From RH-AL1 sp964244495 (GTDB lineage: Bacteria > Pseudomonadota > Alphaproteobacteria > Rhizobiales > Beijerinckiaceae), in NCBI GenBank assembly GCA_964244495.1, contig CAXTIU010000005.1, positions 172,068 through 236,067 of the forward strand: a DNA stretch of 64,000 nucleotides, in the 5' to 3' direction. Of this stretch, positions 25,237 through 33,885 are shown one piece after another. A program made the translations under genes and the position numbers. The notes below the pieces were generated by a model. It saw nothing but the letters and a program-made list of their open reading frames with translations, searched no databases and was not told where the DNA came from. The number at the start of each line of letters is the position of its first letter. The stretch's first letter is position 1.

Positions 25237-27564
25237 ATGACGGACCAGGATATTGCCGGCCTTCTCAGGCTGCGTCAGGTGCAGGAACTCCACCGTATCC
25301 TCCCGCAAACGCTCGCCGCCAACGCCGTGTTCTCGTGCGCGACCACCGCTTGGTTCGCCGGCGACCACCTCCCCGTGATGTGCGGGTGGTTCACGCTGGT
25401 GAACCTCTTCTCCGCGTTCGCCCTCTACCATATCCGTAACGTCAAGCTGTCGACGACGCGCTCGCTGTCGGAGCGAACCATGAGGCGGTGCGTCCTGCAC
25501 ACGGCGACGATGGCGGTCTACATCATCGGCACACCGGCTTGGTTGCTCACGCAGACCTCCGGCATCGACTTCACGATCCTGATCTGTCTGCTCACCGGCA
25601 TCACCTGGTGCGGGGCGCTCACGTTGGCGCCGGTCCTCGCCGCTTCCATCGCCTTCATCGCGGTCTCGCACGGTTTGATCGTCGCCTCGCTTCTCGTCGC
25701 GGCCACGCTGGCGAATCATCAGGCCGTCGCACCGCCGGTGGCGAGCCACGCGACGATGGACCACCTGCTGCTGGCACTCTTCTTCCTGGGTGGCGCCTAC
25801 ACGACACTGCGATGCGTGCGCATCCAGGCTCGATCGTTCCTGGTGAGCCAGCGCCAAAGCATCGAGCTCGAACGTCAAGGCGACACCATCCAGCTGTTGC
25901 TCAAGGACTTCGAGGAGCAGACCAGCGACTGGCTCTGGGAGGTCGATGCCGACCTGCGGTACCGGCGTCCGTCGGCGCGTTTCGCCCAGGCGTTGGGACG
26001 TCCCCCCTCGGCCATCGAGGGCGTGGCCATCGAGGCGGTGTTCCCCCGCGGCGCCGAAGGGGACGAGCCCGGCGACGGCGCCGTCCGGCTCGGGCACGCC
26101 GGCGACGCCTTGCGCCACCAGGTCATGGGACGACGTGCCTTCCGCGATCTCGTCATCCCTTTCACCTCGAACGACGAGACGCGATGGTGGTCGCTGTCGG
26201 GCCGGCCGCTGGTCGCCGCCGACGGCACCTTCGCCGGCTTCCGCGGCGTCTGCACCGACATCTCCGTTTCCAAGGCGGCCGAGGATCGGATCGCGCACCT
26301 GGCGCACCATGACGCCCTGACGAACCTGCCGAACCGGACCTTCTTCCGTGACAGCCTCGAGCGCGCGATCAAGCAGCTCGGCGATCGCGGTTTCGCGATC
26401 CTTTGCCTCGACCTCGACGGCTTCAAGGCCGTCAACGATCGCTACGGCCATCCCGCCGGCGACGCCTTGCTGGTCACGGTGACCCGGCGCATGCGGGCGC
26501 TGGTGCGGGCCGGCGACGTGCTGGCGCGTTTCGGCGGTGACGAGTTCATGGTGCTCCACGACGATGTCCGCGACGCGTCCGAGGTGGAGGCCCTCGCCCT
26601 CGGGCTCGTCGAGACGATCGGCGCGCCCATCGAGATCGCCGGCGAGCAGGTCACGGTCGGCGCCTGCATCGGCATCGCTCTGGCGCCGACCGACGGTGCG
26701 AGCGTCGACGAACTGCTGCGCAACGCCGACGCGGCGCTCTACAGCGCCAAGGCGGAAGGTCGCGGTCATTTCCGCTTGTTCTCGCCCGACACGGACCGCC
26801 GGCTGCAGGAACGCCAACAGATGGTGCAGGATCTTCGCCGCGCCCTCGCCCGCGACGAACTGCTCCTTCACTACCAGCCGTTCGTGGTGTCGGAGACCGG
26901 TGCGATCAGCGGTTACGAGGCGCTGATCCGATGGTGCCATCCCCGTCTCGGCATCATGGCGCCCAACCTGTTCATCCCGCTTGCCGAGGAGAGCGGGCTC
27001 ATCGCCTCGGTCGGCGCCTGGGTCATCGAGCACGCCTGCATGGAAGCGTCCACCTGGGAGTCGCACCTGAGGGTCTCGGTCAACATTTCTCCCCTGCAGT
27101 TCCGGGGACGCGAGCTTCCGCGCACGATCCTGTCCGCCCTGATGCGATCCGGCCTGCCGGCCTCGCGGCTCGAGGTCGAGATCACGGAGACCGTGCTCAT
27201 CGAGGATGCCGATGCGGCCCTGGACATCCTGCGCCAGATCCGGTCGATGGGCGTCGGGGTGTCGCTCGACGATTTCGGCACCGGCTATTCGAGCCTCAGC
27301 TATCTTCGCCGCTTCCCGTTCGATCGCGTGAAGATCGATCGGTCTTTCGTGGAAAGTCTCGACAGCAAGCGGGACAGCCAGATCATCGTGAAGGCGATCG
27401 GCGACATGGCGCGGGGACTTGGCATGACGATCACCGCGGAAGGTGTCGAAACCCCGGGACAAGCCGACCAGCTCCGCTTGTTCGGCTGCGAGGAGCTGCA
27501 GGGTTTCCTTTACAGCCGTCCCAAACCCGCGTCGGAACTGATCCGGATAGCGGCCGCCGCCTGA
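25237..27564 (+). CDS. membrane PAS-GGDEF-EAL bifunctional cyclic-di-GMP protein
   Basis: This 775-residue protein has a membrane N-terminal part (residues ~20-200, about five or six hydrophobic helices, no known sensory name), a short coiled linker and a PAS domain (~225-345, beginning SDWLWEVDADLRYRR). The GGDEF domain has an intact RFGGDEF (about residue 431). The EAL domain has intact YEALIRW (~560) and DDFGTGYSS (~677). Both active sites look complete, so it may make and degrade cyclic di-GMP. ATG 25237 has CGAGGA upstream. It is a single-gene unit, with no partner regulator beside it. Confidence 0.93.
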   Translation: MTDQDIAGLLRLRQVQELHRILPQTLAANAVFSCATTAWFAGDHLPVMCGWFTLVNLFSAFALYHIRNVKLSTTRSLSERTMRRCVLHTATMAVYIIGTPAWLLTQTSGIDFTILICLLTGITWCGALTLAPVLAASIAFIAVSHGLIVASLLVAATLANHQAVAPPVASHATMDHLLLALFFLGGAYTTLRCVRIQARSFLVSQRQSIELERQGDTIQLLLKDFEEQTSDWLWEVDADLRYRRPSARFAQALGRPPSAIEGVAIEAVFPRGAEGDEPGDGAVRLGHAGDALRHQVMGRRAFRDLVIPFTSNDETRWWSLSGRPLVAADGTFAGFRGVCTDISVSKAAEDRIAHLAHHDALTNLPNRTFFRDSLERAIKQLGDRGFAILCLDLDGFKAVNDRYGHPAGDALLVTVTRRMRALVRAGDVLARFGGDEFMVLHDDVRDASEVEALALGLVETIGAPIEIAGEQVTVGACIGIALAPTDGASVDELLRNADAALYSAKAEGRGHFRLFSPDTDRRLQERQQMVQDLRRALARDELLLHYQPFVVSETGAISGYEALIRWCHPRLGIMAPNLFIPLAEESGLIASVGAWVIEHACMEASTWESHLRVSVNISPLQFRGRELPRTILSALMRSGLPASRLEVEITETVLIEDADAALDILRQIRSMGVGVSLDDFGTGYSSLSYLRRFPFDRVKIDRSFVESLDSKRDSQIIVKAIGDMARGLGMTITAEGVETPGQADQLRLFGCEELQGFLYSRPKPASELIRIAAAA

Positions 27565-27690
27565 GATCCAGCATCGTGGACGCGGTCCGATGCCATCACG
27601 TCGACACCGCGTCGGACGATCCGAAGGTGGTGAACGGAGGGCCGATGCCGGCCGCTGCCGGGGCCGTCGGCGCGATGGCGCGGAACACGG

Positions 27691-27720
27691 CGGTTCGTGA
27701 CGACGCGGTTCGTGACGATG
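27691..27720 (+). repeat. two 15-bp tandem repeats at the tRNA-Val 3' end
   Basis: Units 27691-27705 and 27706-27720 (CGGTTCGTGACGA[CT]G) differ by one base. The second unit overlaps the encoded CCA of tRNA-Val, on the downstream side of the gene. Confidence 0.6.
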
Positions 27721-27793
27721 GTGGGCGGTACTGGGATTGAACCAGTGACCCTTCGCGTGTGAAGCGAATGCTCTCCCGCTGAGCTAACCGCCC
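27719..27793 (-). tRNA. tRNA-Val (anticodon CAC)
   Basis: On the minus strand, acceptor GGGCGGT pairs with ACCGCCC. The D-arm TAGCTCAGCGGGAGAGC is standard. The anticodon stem TTCGC/GCGAA encloses TTCACAC (anticodon CAC), and the T-arm GGTTCAATCC is present. The discriminator is A at 27722 and CCA is encoded at 27721-27719. Confidence 0.97.
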
Positions 27794-27877
27794 GGACCGT
27801 CACCCGCCGCCAGAGGGGCACGGCTAGCGGCGTCCATAGCGCCAATCCGGCGGCGAGGGAAGCCCCCGTTCCGGCCG

Positions 27878-28576
27878 CTACGCGACGCCGCCCGGCAGCG
27901 TCCCCGTGAGCGCCGCGACGGCGTCGGTCAGCTGGTCGAAGTGGCCTATGACGCGGTCCGGATGCAGGCGTTCGACCGGCTCGGGGGCGTAGCCGAAATC
28001 GACGGCGATCACTGGCAGGCCGGCATTACGGGCGGTGGCGACATCCGTCTCCGTGTCCCCGACCATGATGGCGCGCGCGGGGTTGCCCCCCGCCTTCTCG
28101 ATCGTCAGCCGCAGGGCGGCGGCGTCCGGCTTGCAGATCGGGAACGTGTCCTGGCCGACGATCGTGGCGAAGCGCCGCGCGCCGCCGAGGTCGCGGATCA
28201 GCGCGCGTGCCGGCGTCTCGTACTTGTTGGTCAGGATGGCCAGGGTGTGGCCCGAGGCGGCGAGGGCGTCGAGCGCCGCCTCGACGCCGGCATAATACCG
28301 CGTCCTCACCGACAGGTGGTCTTCGTAGTGGGCGAGGTAAGCCGAGAACATCGTCTCCAAACGGGCGTCGGAGGCGGTGGCGCCGGCGGCGTCCAGCCCC
28401 TGCCGTATCATCGCCCGGCCCCCGCGACCCACGAACTTGCGCGCCTGGGCGAGCGGGATCGGCGGGATGCCCTCGCGCCCGAGGATGACGTTGAGCGAAT
28501 CGACGAGGTCGGGCGCGCTGTCGACGAGCGTGCCGTCGAGGTCGAAAACGATGACCGGCTTGTGCGTGTTCGGCAT
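27878..28576 (-). CDS. gph: phosphoglycolate phosphatase (HAD family)
   Basis: This 232-residue HAD hydrolase dephosphorylates 2-phosphoglycolate formed during DNA 3'-end repair (and photorespiration where present). HAD motifs are complete: motif I VFDLDGTLVDS, motif II AILTNK, the motif III Lys in ICKPDA, and motif IV VGDTETDVATARNAG. The start at ATG 28576 (MPNTHKP) is set by the family N-terminus; the frame runs further upstream without support. In Rhizobiales gph normally precedes rpiA, as here, but on the opposite strand and with a small secreted gene between. Confidence 0.94.
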   Translation of the reverse strand: MPNTHKPVIVFDLDGTLVDSAPDLVDSLNVILGREGIPPIPLAQARKFVGRGGRAMIRQGLDAAGATASDARLETMFSAYLAHYEDHLSVRTRYYAGVEAALDALAASGHTLAILTNKYETPARALIRDLGGARRFATIVGQDTFPICKPDAAALRLTIEKAGGNPARAIMVGDTETDVATARNAGLPVIAVDFGYAPEPVERLHPDRVIGHFDQLTDAVAALTGTLPGGVA

Positions 28577-28737
28577 GCGATGGCTTAGCTGGCCCTCGTC
28601 GAAGCCGCAAGACGAACGCCGTGGCGGCGGGCGCCGTCCGCCGGCCCTCTTCGCCCCGGCGCCGTTTTGCTGCACCCGTCGGTCGGTTATACCGGGCCAT
28701 GCCTCATCGCCGGACCGAAGCGTCCGAGGAGCCGTCC

Positions 28738-29118
28738 ATGCCCGCCCTTCGCTCACGCCATTGCTTGTTGGCCTGCATCCTCTGTGTCCCGGGCTTTGCC
28801 GCGCCGGCCTCCGCCGCCGGCAACTACGATTTCCTGGCGGCGCCGCAGATCGACCTGAACCGCATCTTCCGGCTCGACAAGGCGACGGGCGAGATCGGGG
28901 CGTGCCAGTACGGGCTGAAGACGGGTGCGGCGGTCGGGGTGACGCTGTGCTATCCGCCGGGGCAGGGGGCCGGTCCGCAGGGCTCCAGCGACTACGCGTT
29001 GGTCGCCTCCCACCACGAACAGGAGGCCGGCGTCTGGCGCGTCGATCAGCGCACCGGCACCATGTCGATCTGCTACGTTCTCAACGAGGCCGTCGTCTGC
29101 ACGCCGCCGGCCAAGTAG
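28738..29118 (+). CDS. small secreted Cys-containing hypothetical protein
   Basis: This 126-residue protein has a signal peptide (hydrophobic CLLACILCVPGFAAPASA, cleavage after ASA near residue 29). The ~98-residue mature part has four cysteines in a regular pattern (ACQYG, TLCYPP, SICYVL, VVCTPP), suggesting two disulfides. It has no family I can name. ATG 28738 is preceded by GAGGA at ideal spacing; an in-frame ATG at 28699 is less likely. It lies between gph and rpiA. Confidence 0.75.
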   Translation: MPALRSRHCLLACILCVPGFAAPASAAGNYDFLAAPQIDLNRIFRLDKATGEIGACQYGLKTGAAVGVTLCYPPGQGAGPQGSSDYALVASHHEQEAGVWRVDQRTGTMSICYVLNEAVVCTPPAK

Positions 29119-29248
29119 GAACGAAGCGACGGATAGCCCATCCCCGACACGGCGGCCGCGGTTCATCGGGCGCGCCAACGGCCTTGCCAGAAGGCTCGTG
29201 CTTGACGACAACCCTGTGCGCCCGCGTTCTTCAGATCGGCGAGGACCT

Positions 29249-30010
29249 ATGGCGATCATGACCCCACCCGTCCCGACCACGCCCCAAGACACCACGAGGC
29301 CGGCCGATCAGGACGCCGCGAAACGGGCCGCCGCCGCCCGCGCGCTCGATTTCGTCACCCACGGCATGCGGTTGGGGCTCGGCACCGGTACGACCGCCAC
29401 CGCCTTCGTGACCTTGCTCGGGGAACGCGTCGCGAAAGGCTTGTCGATCGTCGGCGTGCCGACCTCCGAACGGACGGCGACGCTCGCCCGCAGCCTCAAC
29501 ATCCCGCTGGCGACCCTCGACGACGAGCCGGAACTCGATCTGACGATCGACGGCGCGGACGAATTCGACGGCGCGCTGCGGCTCATCAAGGGCGGCGGCG
29601 GCGCGCTGCTTCGGGAGAAGATCACCGCTTTCGCTTCCAGGCGGATGATCGTCATCGCCGACGCGTCGAAGGAGGTCGCGACGCTGGGACGCTTCCCGCT
29701 CCCGGTCGAGGTCAACCGCTTCGGCCTCGCCGTCACCCGTGCGGCGGTCGCGCGCGAGGCCGCCGCTTGCGGCTGCGGGGGAGCGGTGAGCGTGCGGCAG
29801 GCACCGGAGGGCACGGCTTTCGTGACCGATGGCGGCCACCTGATCCTCGACTGCCATTTCGGGCGGATCGCCGAGCCCGAGGCGCTGGCGGCGCGGCTCA
29901 ACGCCGTGCCCGGCGTCGTCGAGCACGGCCTCTTCATCGGCATGGCCAGCGCCGTGGTCCGCGCCGCCCCCGAGGGCGTGACAATCCTCGGCCATCCGGA
30001 AGACCAATAA
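29249..30010 (+). CDS. rpiA: ribose-5-phosphate isomerase A
   Basis: This 253-residue enzyme of the non-oxidative pentose phosphate pathway interconverts ribose 5-phosphate and ribulose 5-phosphate. Signatures: GLGTGTTATAFV (phosphate loop; most relatives have GTGST), TIDGADEFD (catalytic Asp), and LIKGGGGALLREK (catalytic Glu). Start ATG 29249 follows GAGGA; an in-frame ATG at 29198 is upstream. The stop TAA is immediately followed by the ATG of the DUF2059 gene, so rpiA-DUF2059-gor form one operon, the usual order in the group. Confidence 0.96.
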   Translation: MAIMTPPVPTTPQDTTRPADQDAAKRAAAARALDFVTHGMRLGLGTGTTATAFVTLLGERVAKGLSIVGVPTSERTATLARSLNIPLATLDDEPELDLTIDGADEFDGALRLIKGGGGALLREKITAFASRRMIVIADASKEVATLGRFPLPVEVNRFGLAVTRAAVAREAAACGCGGAVSVRQAPEGTAFVTDGGHLILDCHFGRIAEPEALAARLNAVPGVVEHGLFIGMASAVVRAAPEGVTILGHPEDQ

Positions 30011-30670
30011 ATGCCAGGGTTCGATGATGTCCGAGAGGAAGCGGAAGGATCGGGCGAGGCGACGCGCCTGGCGCCGAGCCCGCGAGATCGGATCGGGTCG
30101 GAGACCGTGTTGGGATCGTTTGGACGCAAGCTCGCCGGCCTTCCGATCACGCTGATCCTCCTCGGATCGCTCCAGCCGATGCCGGCCTTGGCCCAGCAAC
30201 TCGGCACGCAGCAGGCCGCCGTGCCCGCGCCGCCGGTCGCAGACCCGACGCCCTCGGCCGTCCACATCGCCAAGGCGCGCCGGCTGATCCTCGCCACCGG
30301 TATCTCGCGCTCGTTCCAGATCATCATTCCGGAGTTCATGGACCAGATCGGCACCACGCTGACCCAGTCGCGGCCGGAGCTGATCCCCGACACCGACACC
30401 GTGCTGGAGAAGCTCAGGCCCGAGTTCGAGCGCCAGTCCGACGAGATGATCGACCAGTCGGCGCGCATCTACGCGACGCTGTTGTCCGAGCAGGACATCG
30501 ACGCGATCCTCGCCTTCTTCGACAGCGGCGCCGGCAAGAAATACGTGGGCGCCCAGCCCTTGTTCCTGAACCAACTCGTCTCGGGAATGCAGGCTTGGCA
30601 GCAGAAGATCTCCATCAACATGATGACGAGGGTCCGCGAAGAGATGAAGAAGAAGGGCCACGACCTATGA
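30011..30670 (+). CDS. DUF2059 periplasmic protein
   Basis: This protein of up to 219 residues carries an N-terminal signal sequence (LAGLPITLILLGSLQPMPALA) and a helical C-terminal domain with the DUF2059 hallmark LLSEQDIDAILAFFDSGAGKKY. Function unknown; the family is conserved between rpiA and gor in alphaproteobacteria. The ATG at 30011 directly abuts the rpiA stop. It leaves ~35 charged residues before the signal peptide, so the in-frame GTG 30107 or TTG 30110, preceded by CGGAG, may be the true start. The stop overlaps the gor start (ATGA). Confidence 0.88.
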   Translation: MPGFDDVREEAEGSGEATRLAPSPRDRIGSETVLGSFGRKLAGLPITLILLGSLQPMPALAQQLGTQQAAVPAPPVADPTPSAVHIAKARRLILATGISRSFQIIIPEFMDQIGTTLTQSRPELIPDTDTVLEKLRPEFERQSDEMIDQSARIYATLLSEQDIDAILAFFDSGAGKKYVGAQPLFLNQLVSGMQAWQQKISINMMTRVREEMKKKGHDL

Positions 30671-32112
30671 CGCACGCCGAGACGAACCACGCGCGATCGA
30701 CCTACGATGTCGACCTCTTCGTCATCGGGGCGGGATCGGGGGGCACCCGCGCCGCCCGCATCGCCGCGCAGCACGGCGCCAGGGTGATGATCGCGGAGGA
30801 GTTCCGCGTCGGCGGCACCTGCGTGATGCGCGGCTGCGTGCCGAAGAAGCTGATGGTCTACGCGAGCCGGTTCAGCGACGCCTTCGACGACGCCGCCGGC
30901 TTCGGCTGGAGCGTGCCCGAGGCGACCTTCGACTGGCGGACCTTCGTCGATCGCAAGGAAGCCGAGATCACCCGGTTGTCCAAGATCTACGTGACGAACC
31001 TGGAGAAGGCCGGCGTCACCATCGTCGACGCGCGGGCGACCGTCGCCGACGACCACCACGTGCGGCTCAGCGACGGCCGCACGATCAGCACGGGCACGAT
31101 CCTGATCGCGACCGGCGGCGTGCCGCACGTGCAAGACGGGCTGCCGGGCCACGAGCACGCGATCAGCTCCAACGAGATCTTCGACCTGCCGGTCTTTCCC
31201 AAGCGGCTCGCGGTGGTGGGTACCGGCTACATCGGCATCGAGTTCGCCTCCATCTTCACCCGGCTCGGGGCGGACGTGACGGTCGTCGCGCGCGGCGACA
31301 ACATCCTGCGCGGCTTCGACGACGACATGCGCGACGGCGTGCGCGAAGGACTCGTTCACGCCGGCGTCGTCTTCAAGACGAACACGAAGGTGAGCCGGAT
31401 CGACGAGGCGGGGGACGGCCTCGCCGTCGGCCTGAGCGACGGCACGACGCTGGCCTGCGACCAGATCCTGATGGCCGTCGGCCGGCTGCCGGCAACGCAT
31501 GGTCTAGGGCTAGCCGAGGCCGGCGTCGTCCTCGGCGCGAAGGGCGAGGTGAAGGTCGACGCGTGGTCGCGCAGCAGCGTGCCCTCGATCTACGCCGTCG
31601 GCGACGTCACCGACCGCGTCGCGCTCACCCCCATCGCGATCCGCGAGGGCCAAGCCTTCGCCGACACCGTGTTCGGCGGTCGGATGGTCGCGGTCGACCA
31701 CACCAAGATCGCCACCGCCGTCTTCGCCACGCCGGAGATCGGCACGGTCGGCCTGACGGAGGCCGAGGCCACGAAGGCCTATCCTTGCGTCGACGTCTAC
31801 GCCGCGAGCTTCCGCCCGATGAAGGCGACGCTGTCCGGCCGAACCGAGAAGACGGTGATGAAGATCATCGTCGACGGGCGCACCGACATCGTGCTGGGCG
31901 TGCACGTCCTCGGCGAGGATGCCGGCGAGATGGCGCAAATCCTCGGCATCGTCGTCAGGATGGGGGCGACGAAGGCGGACTTCGATGACACCTGCGCCCT
32001 GCACCCGACAAGCGCCGAGGAGCTGGTGACGATGCGCACGCGGCGCACCCGCCTTGAGCGCGCCGTCGATGAGCCGGCTGGTCCGGGCATGGCGGATGTC
32101 GAGCCGTCCTGA
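30667..32112 (+). CDS. gor: glutathione-disulfide reductase
   Basis: This 481-residue FAD/NADPH flavoenzyme reduces oxidised glutathione. The FAD motif is VIGAGSGGTRAA, the redox disulfide is in GGTCVMRGCVPKK, the NADP motif is VVGTGYIGIEFASIF, the second FAD motif is YAVGDVTDRV, and the dimer-interface active-site His is in ALHPTSAEE. Each is intact. The ATG overlaps the DUF2059 stop by four bases. Plant-type/alphaproteobacterial glutathione reductases look like this. Confidence 0.96.
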   Translation: MTHAETNHARSTYDVDLFVIGAGSGGTRAARIAAQHGARVMIAEEFRVGGTCVMRGCVPKKLMVYASRFSDAFDDAAGFGWSVPEATFDWRTFVDRKEAEITRLSKIYVTNLEKAGVTIVDARATVADDHHVRLSDGRTISTGTILIATGGVPHVQDGLPGHEHAISSNEIFDLPVFPKRLAVVGTGYIGIEFASIFTRLGADVTVVARGDNILRGFDDDMRDGVREGLVHAGVVFKTNTKVSRIDEAGDGLAVGLSDGTTLACDQILMAVGRLPATHGLGLAEAGVVLGAKGEVKVDAWSRSSVPSIYAVGDVTDRVALTPIAIREGQAFADTVFGGRMVAVDHTKIATAVFATPEIGTVGLTEAEATKAYPCVDVYAASFRPMKATLSGRTEKTVMKIIVDGRTDIVLGVHVLGEDAGEMAQILGIVVRMGATKADFDDTCALHPTSAEELVTMRTRRTRLERAVDEPAGPGMADVEPS

Positions 32113-32245
32113 GGCAACCGCAGGGTTCCGCCGACGGGTGGTGAAGGATCGTTCGGGCGCGTACCCTCGCCCCGCTTGCCCTCGCCCGGCGCGCTTGCTA
32201 CCCAAACGCGTCCCATAGATCCGATCCCGAGAGTGCCTCGCGCCG

Positions 32246-32716
32246 ATGGCCGAACCGCGTCGATCCGACCCCACGCCTGTCCACGTCGGCGGCGCGCGCT
32301 TCCTGGTGGTGGAGGCGCGCTTCTACGAGGATATCGGCGCCATGCTGTTCGCCGGTGCCACGCGCGCGCTCGAGGCGGCCGGGGCGGCGGTCGAGGTTGT
32401 CAGCGTTCCCGGCGCGTTGGAGATCCCTGTGGCCCTGGCGATGAGCCTCGATAAGGGCGGCTACTGCGGTGCGGTGGCGCTGGGCTGTGTCATTCGCGGC
32501 GAGACCTACCATTTCGAGATCGTCTGCAACGAGAGCGCCCGCGCCTTGACCCGGCTCGCCGTCGCGCAGCGCCTGTGTTTCGGCAACGGCATCCTCACCG
32601 TCGAGACCGAGGCGCAGGCGTTCGAGCGAGCGGATCCCGCGCGGGGCGACAAGGGGGGAGACGCCGCCCGTGCCGCCCTGGCGCTATGGCGCCTCAGGCA
32701 CGGCGAACCCTCCTGA
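32246..32716 (+). CDS. ribH: 6,7-dimethyl-8-ribityllumazine synthase
   Basis: This 156-residue penultimate enzyme of riboflavin synthesis shows the expected motifs: VEARFYEDIG at the N-terminal substrate loop (usually V-x-x-x-F-N), SVPGALEIP, CVIRGETYHFEIV, and FGNGILTVET (most relatives have FGVLTV/T). Its stop shares one base with the nusB start (TGATG), the standard ribH-nusB pair. No FMN riboswitch is visible upstream. Confidence 0.96.
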   Translation: MAEPRRSDPTPVHVGGARFLVVEARFYEDIGAMLFAGATRALEAAGAAVEVVSVPGALEIPVALAMSLDKGGYCGAVALGCVIRGETYHFEIVCNESARALTRLAVAQRLCFGNGILTVETEAQAFERADPARGDKGGDAARAALALWRLRHGEPS

Positions 32717-33183
32717 TGGCGCGCGCGGCGGAGCGGTCGGCGGCCCGGCTCGCGGCGGTCCAGGCGCTCTACCAGATGGATGTCACGGGCAAGACGCTGC
32801 CCGACATCTACGCCGAGTTCGAAACGTTCTGGATCGGCGGCGAGATCGAGGGCGACCAGTACAACCGTGCCGAGTTGGCCTTCTTCCGCGACATCCTCAG
32901 CGGCGTGCTCAAGGACCAGGGACCGCTCGATCGCACCATCGACGGCACGCTGGTGGCATCCTGGCCGCTCGCGCGGGTGGACAGCGTGATGCGCGCGACC
33001 CTGCGAGGGGGCGCTTACGAATTGAAGAAGCGCCGCGACATCCCGGCACGCGTCGTTATCAAGGAATACGTCGATGTCGCCGGCGCCTTCTTCGGGCGCG
33101 AGGAGAGCGGAATGATCAACGCGGTCCTCGACGCGATGGCCCGGGAGTTCCGCGCCGACGAGTTCGAGGCGCCCAAAATGTGA
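32716..33183 (+). CDS. nusB: transcription antitermination factor NusB
   Basis: This 155-residue all-helical RNA-binding protein joins the NusA-B-E-G complex on boxA RNA in rRNA operons. Readable landmarks are RLAAVQALYQMD, the central W/F-rich helix, LRGGAYEL and the IKEYVDVAGAFFG C-terminal helix. The start is the ATG overlapping the ribH stop; the frame extends upstream over ribH only as a shadow. thiL, the usual next gene, is missing here. Confidence 0.95.
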   Translation: MARAAERSAARLAAVQALYQMDVTGKTLPDIYAEFETFWIGGEIEGDQYNRAELAFFRDILSGVLKDQGPLDRTIDGTLVASWPLARVDSVMRATLRGGAYELKKRRDIPARVVIKEYVDVAGAFFGREESGMINAVLDAMAREFRADEFEAPKM

Positions 33184-33450
33184 TGCGAATGGTGGCGTGA
33201 GTGGACATGTGTCTGGGCATGACGTTCAGAGTCGATGGAGACAAATGCACCTGTCGCGACTTCCGCCTCCGTGGGTGCTCGGCCCACCCTGCTCGGGGTC
33301 ACGCAACTCCACCGGTCAGCAAGGAAGCGCGTGCCCGCTTCGTCACGTCCTGAATGGAGCGGAGCTCGTGGCCCCCAGCGCCTCGGGTGCATCGCTTCCG
33401 CCAGGACCTCCTCACCTCACGGTGCGGACGATCCGGCTTGGGTACGATGA
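33184..33450 (+). other. 267-bp region after nusB, no gene seen
   Basis: I see no coding frame with supporting motifs, no terminator with a U-tract and no repeats. It separates the ribH-nusB operon from the candidate toxin-antitoxin pair and presumably holds that pair's promoter. Confidence 0.4.
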
Positions 33451-33885
33451 ATGTCGATGGTGTCGAACGCGACCTCCCCCCGCCCGAGGAACCTGAAGGA
33501 AGCGGTGTTCCGCGGCGGTCGCGGTGATCGCGACGCGTTCCTTAGGGAGTTCCTCGACGAATTCTACACGGAAGCCGACGCCGAAGGGAGAGCGGCCATG
33601 ATCGTGCCCGCGCCGGAAGCGAGGGGCGACGCGCCGTTCGACGCCTTTGTCGCCGCCGTTGCGGAGCACTTGGCGTTCGTCTACGGCCCTCCCGTTCCCG
33701 ACTGGTGCCTTCGAAGCGAGCGCTTCTTGCGCCGCGCCTATTTTCCGTGCGGCTTGGAGAGCCTGAAGGCGACCGAACTCGTCGAGAGCCCGACGGCGTT
33801 CAGGCGAAGGATGATCTTCGTCGAGGCCGATCCTCTCTACAGGCCACGGTGGGAAGAAGCGCCCGCGACACCGTTCCGGCCGTAA
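33451..33885 (+). CDS. candidate antitoxin partner of the adjacent nucleotidyltransferase
   Basis: This 144-residue soluble protein has no named domain that I can cite. Its second half carries the pattern LAFVYGPPVPDW, ERFLRRAYF, LVESPTAFRRRMIFVEADPLYR. From memory, the same arrangement (helical N-terminus, AEHLA-x-x-x-G-x-x-x-P-x-W, AFRRR-x-x-FV near the end) precedes DUF6036-type nucleotidyltransferase genes in many bacteria. The next gene starts inside this one, 37 bp before its stop, as toxin-antitoxin pairs often do. ATG 33451 is used; another ATG at 33457 is possible. Codon choice is somewhat less GC-rich than in the neighbours. Confidence 0.7.
   Translation: MSMVSNATSPRPRNLKEAVFRGGRGDRDAFLREFLDEFYTEADAEGRAAMIVPAPEARGDAPFDAFVAAVAEHLAFVYGPPVPDWCLRSERFLRRAYFPCGLESLKATELVESPTAFRRRMIFVEADPLYRPRWEEAPATPFRP

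Noticed and set aside
27691..27720. CRISPR-like or integration-site repeat beside tRNA-Val
   Set aside because: Only two adjacent 15-bp units without spacers; no integrase gene or second att copy is visible nearby.
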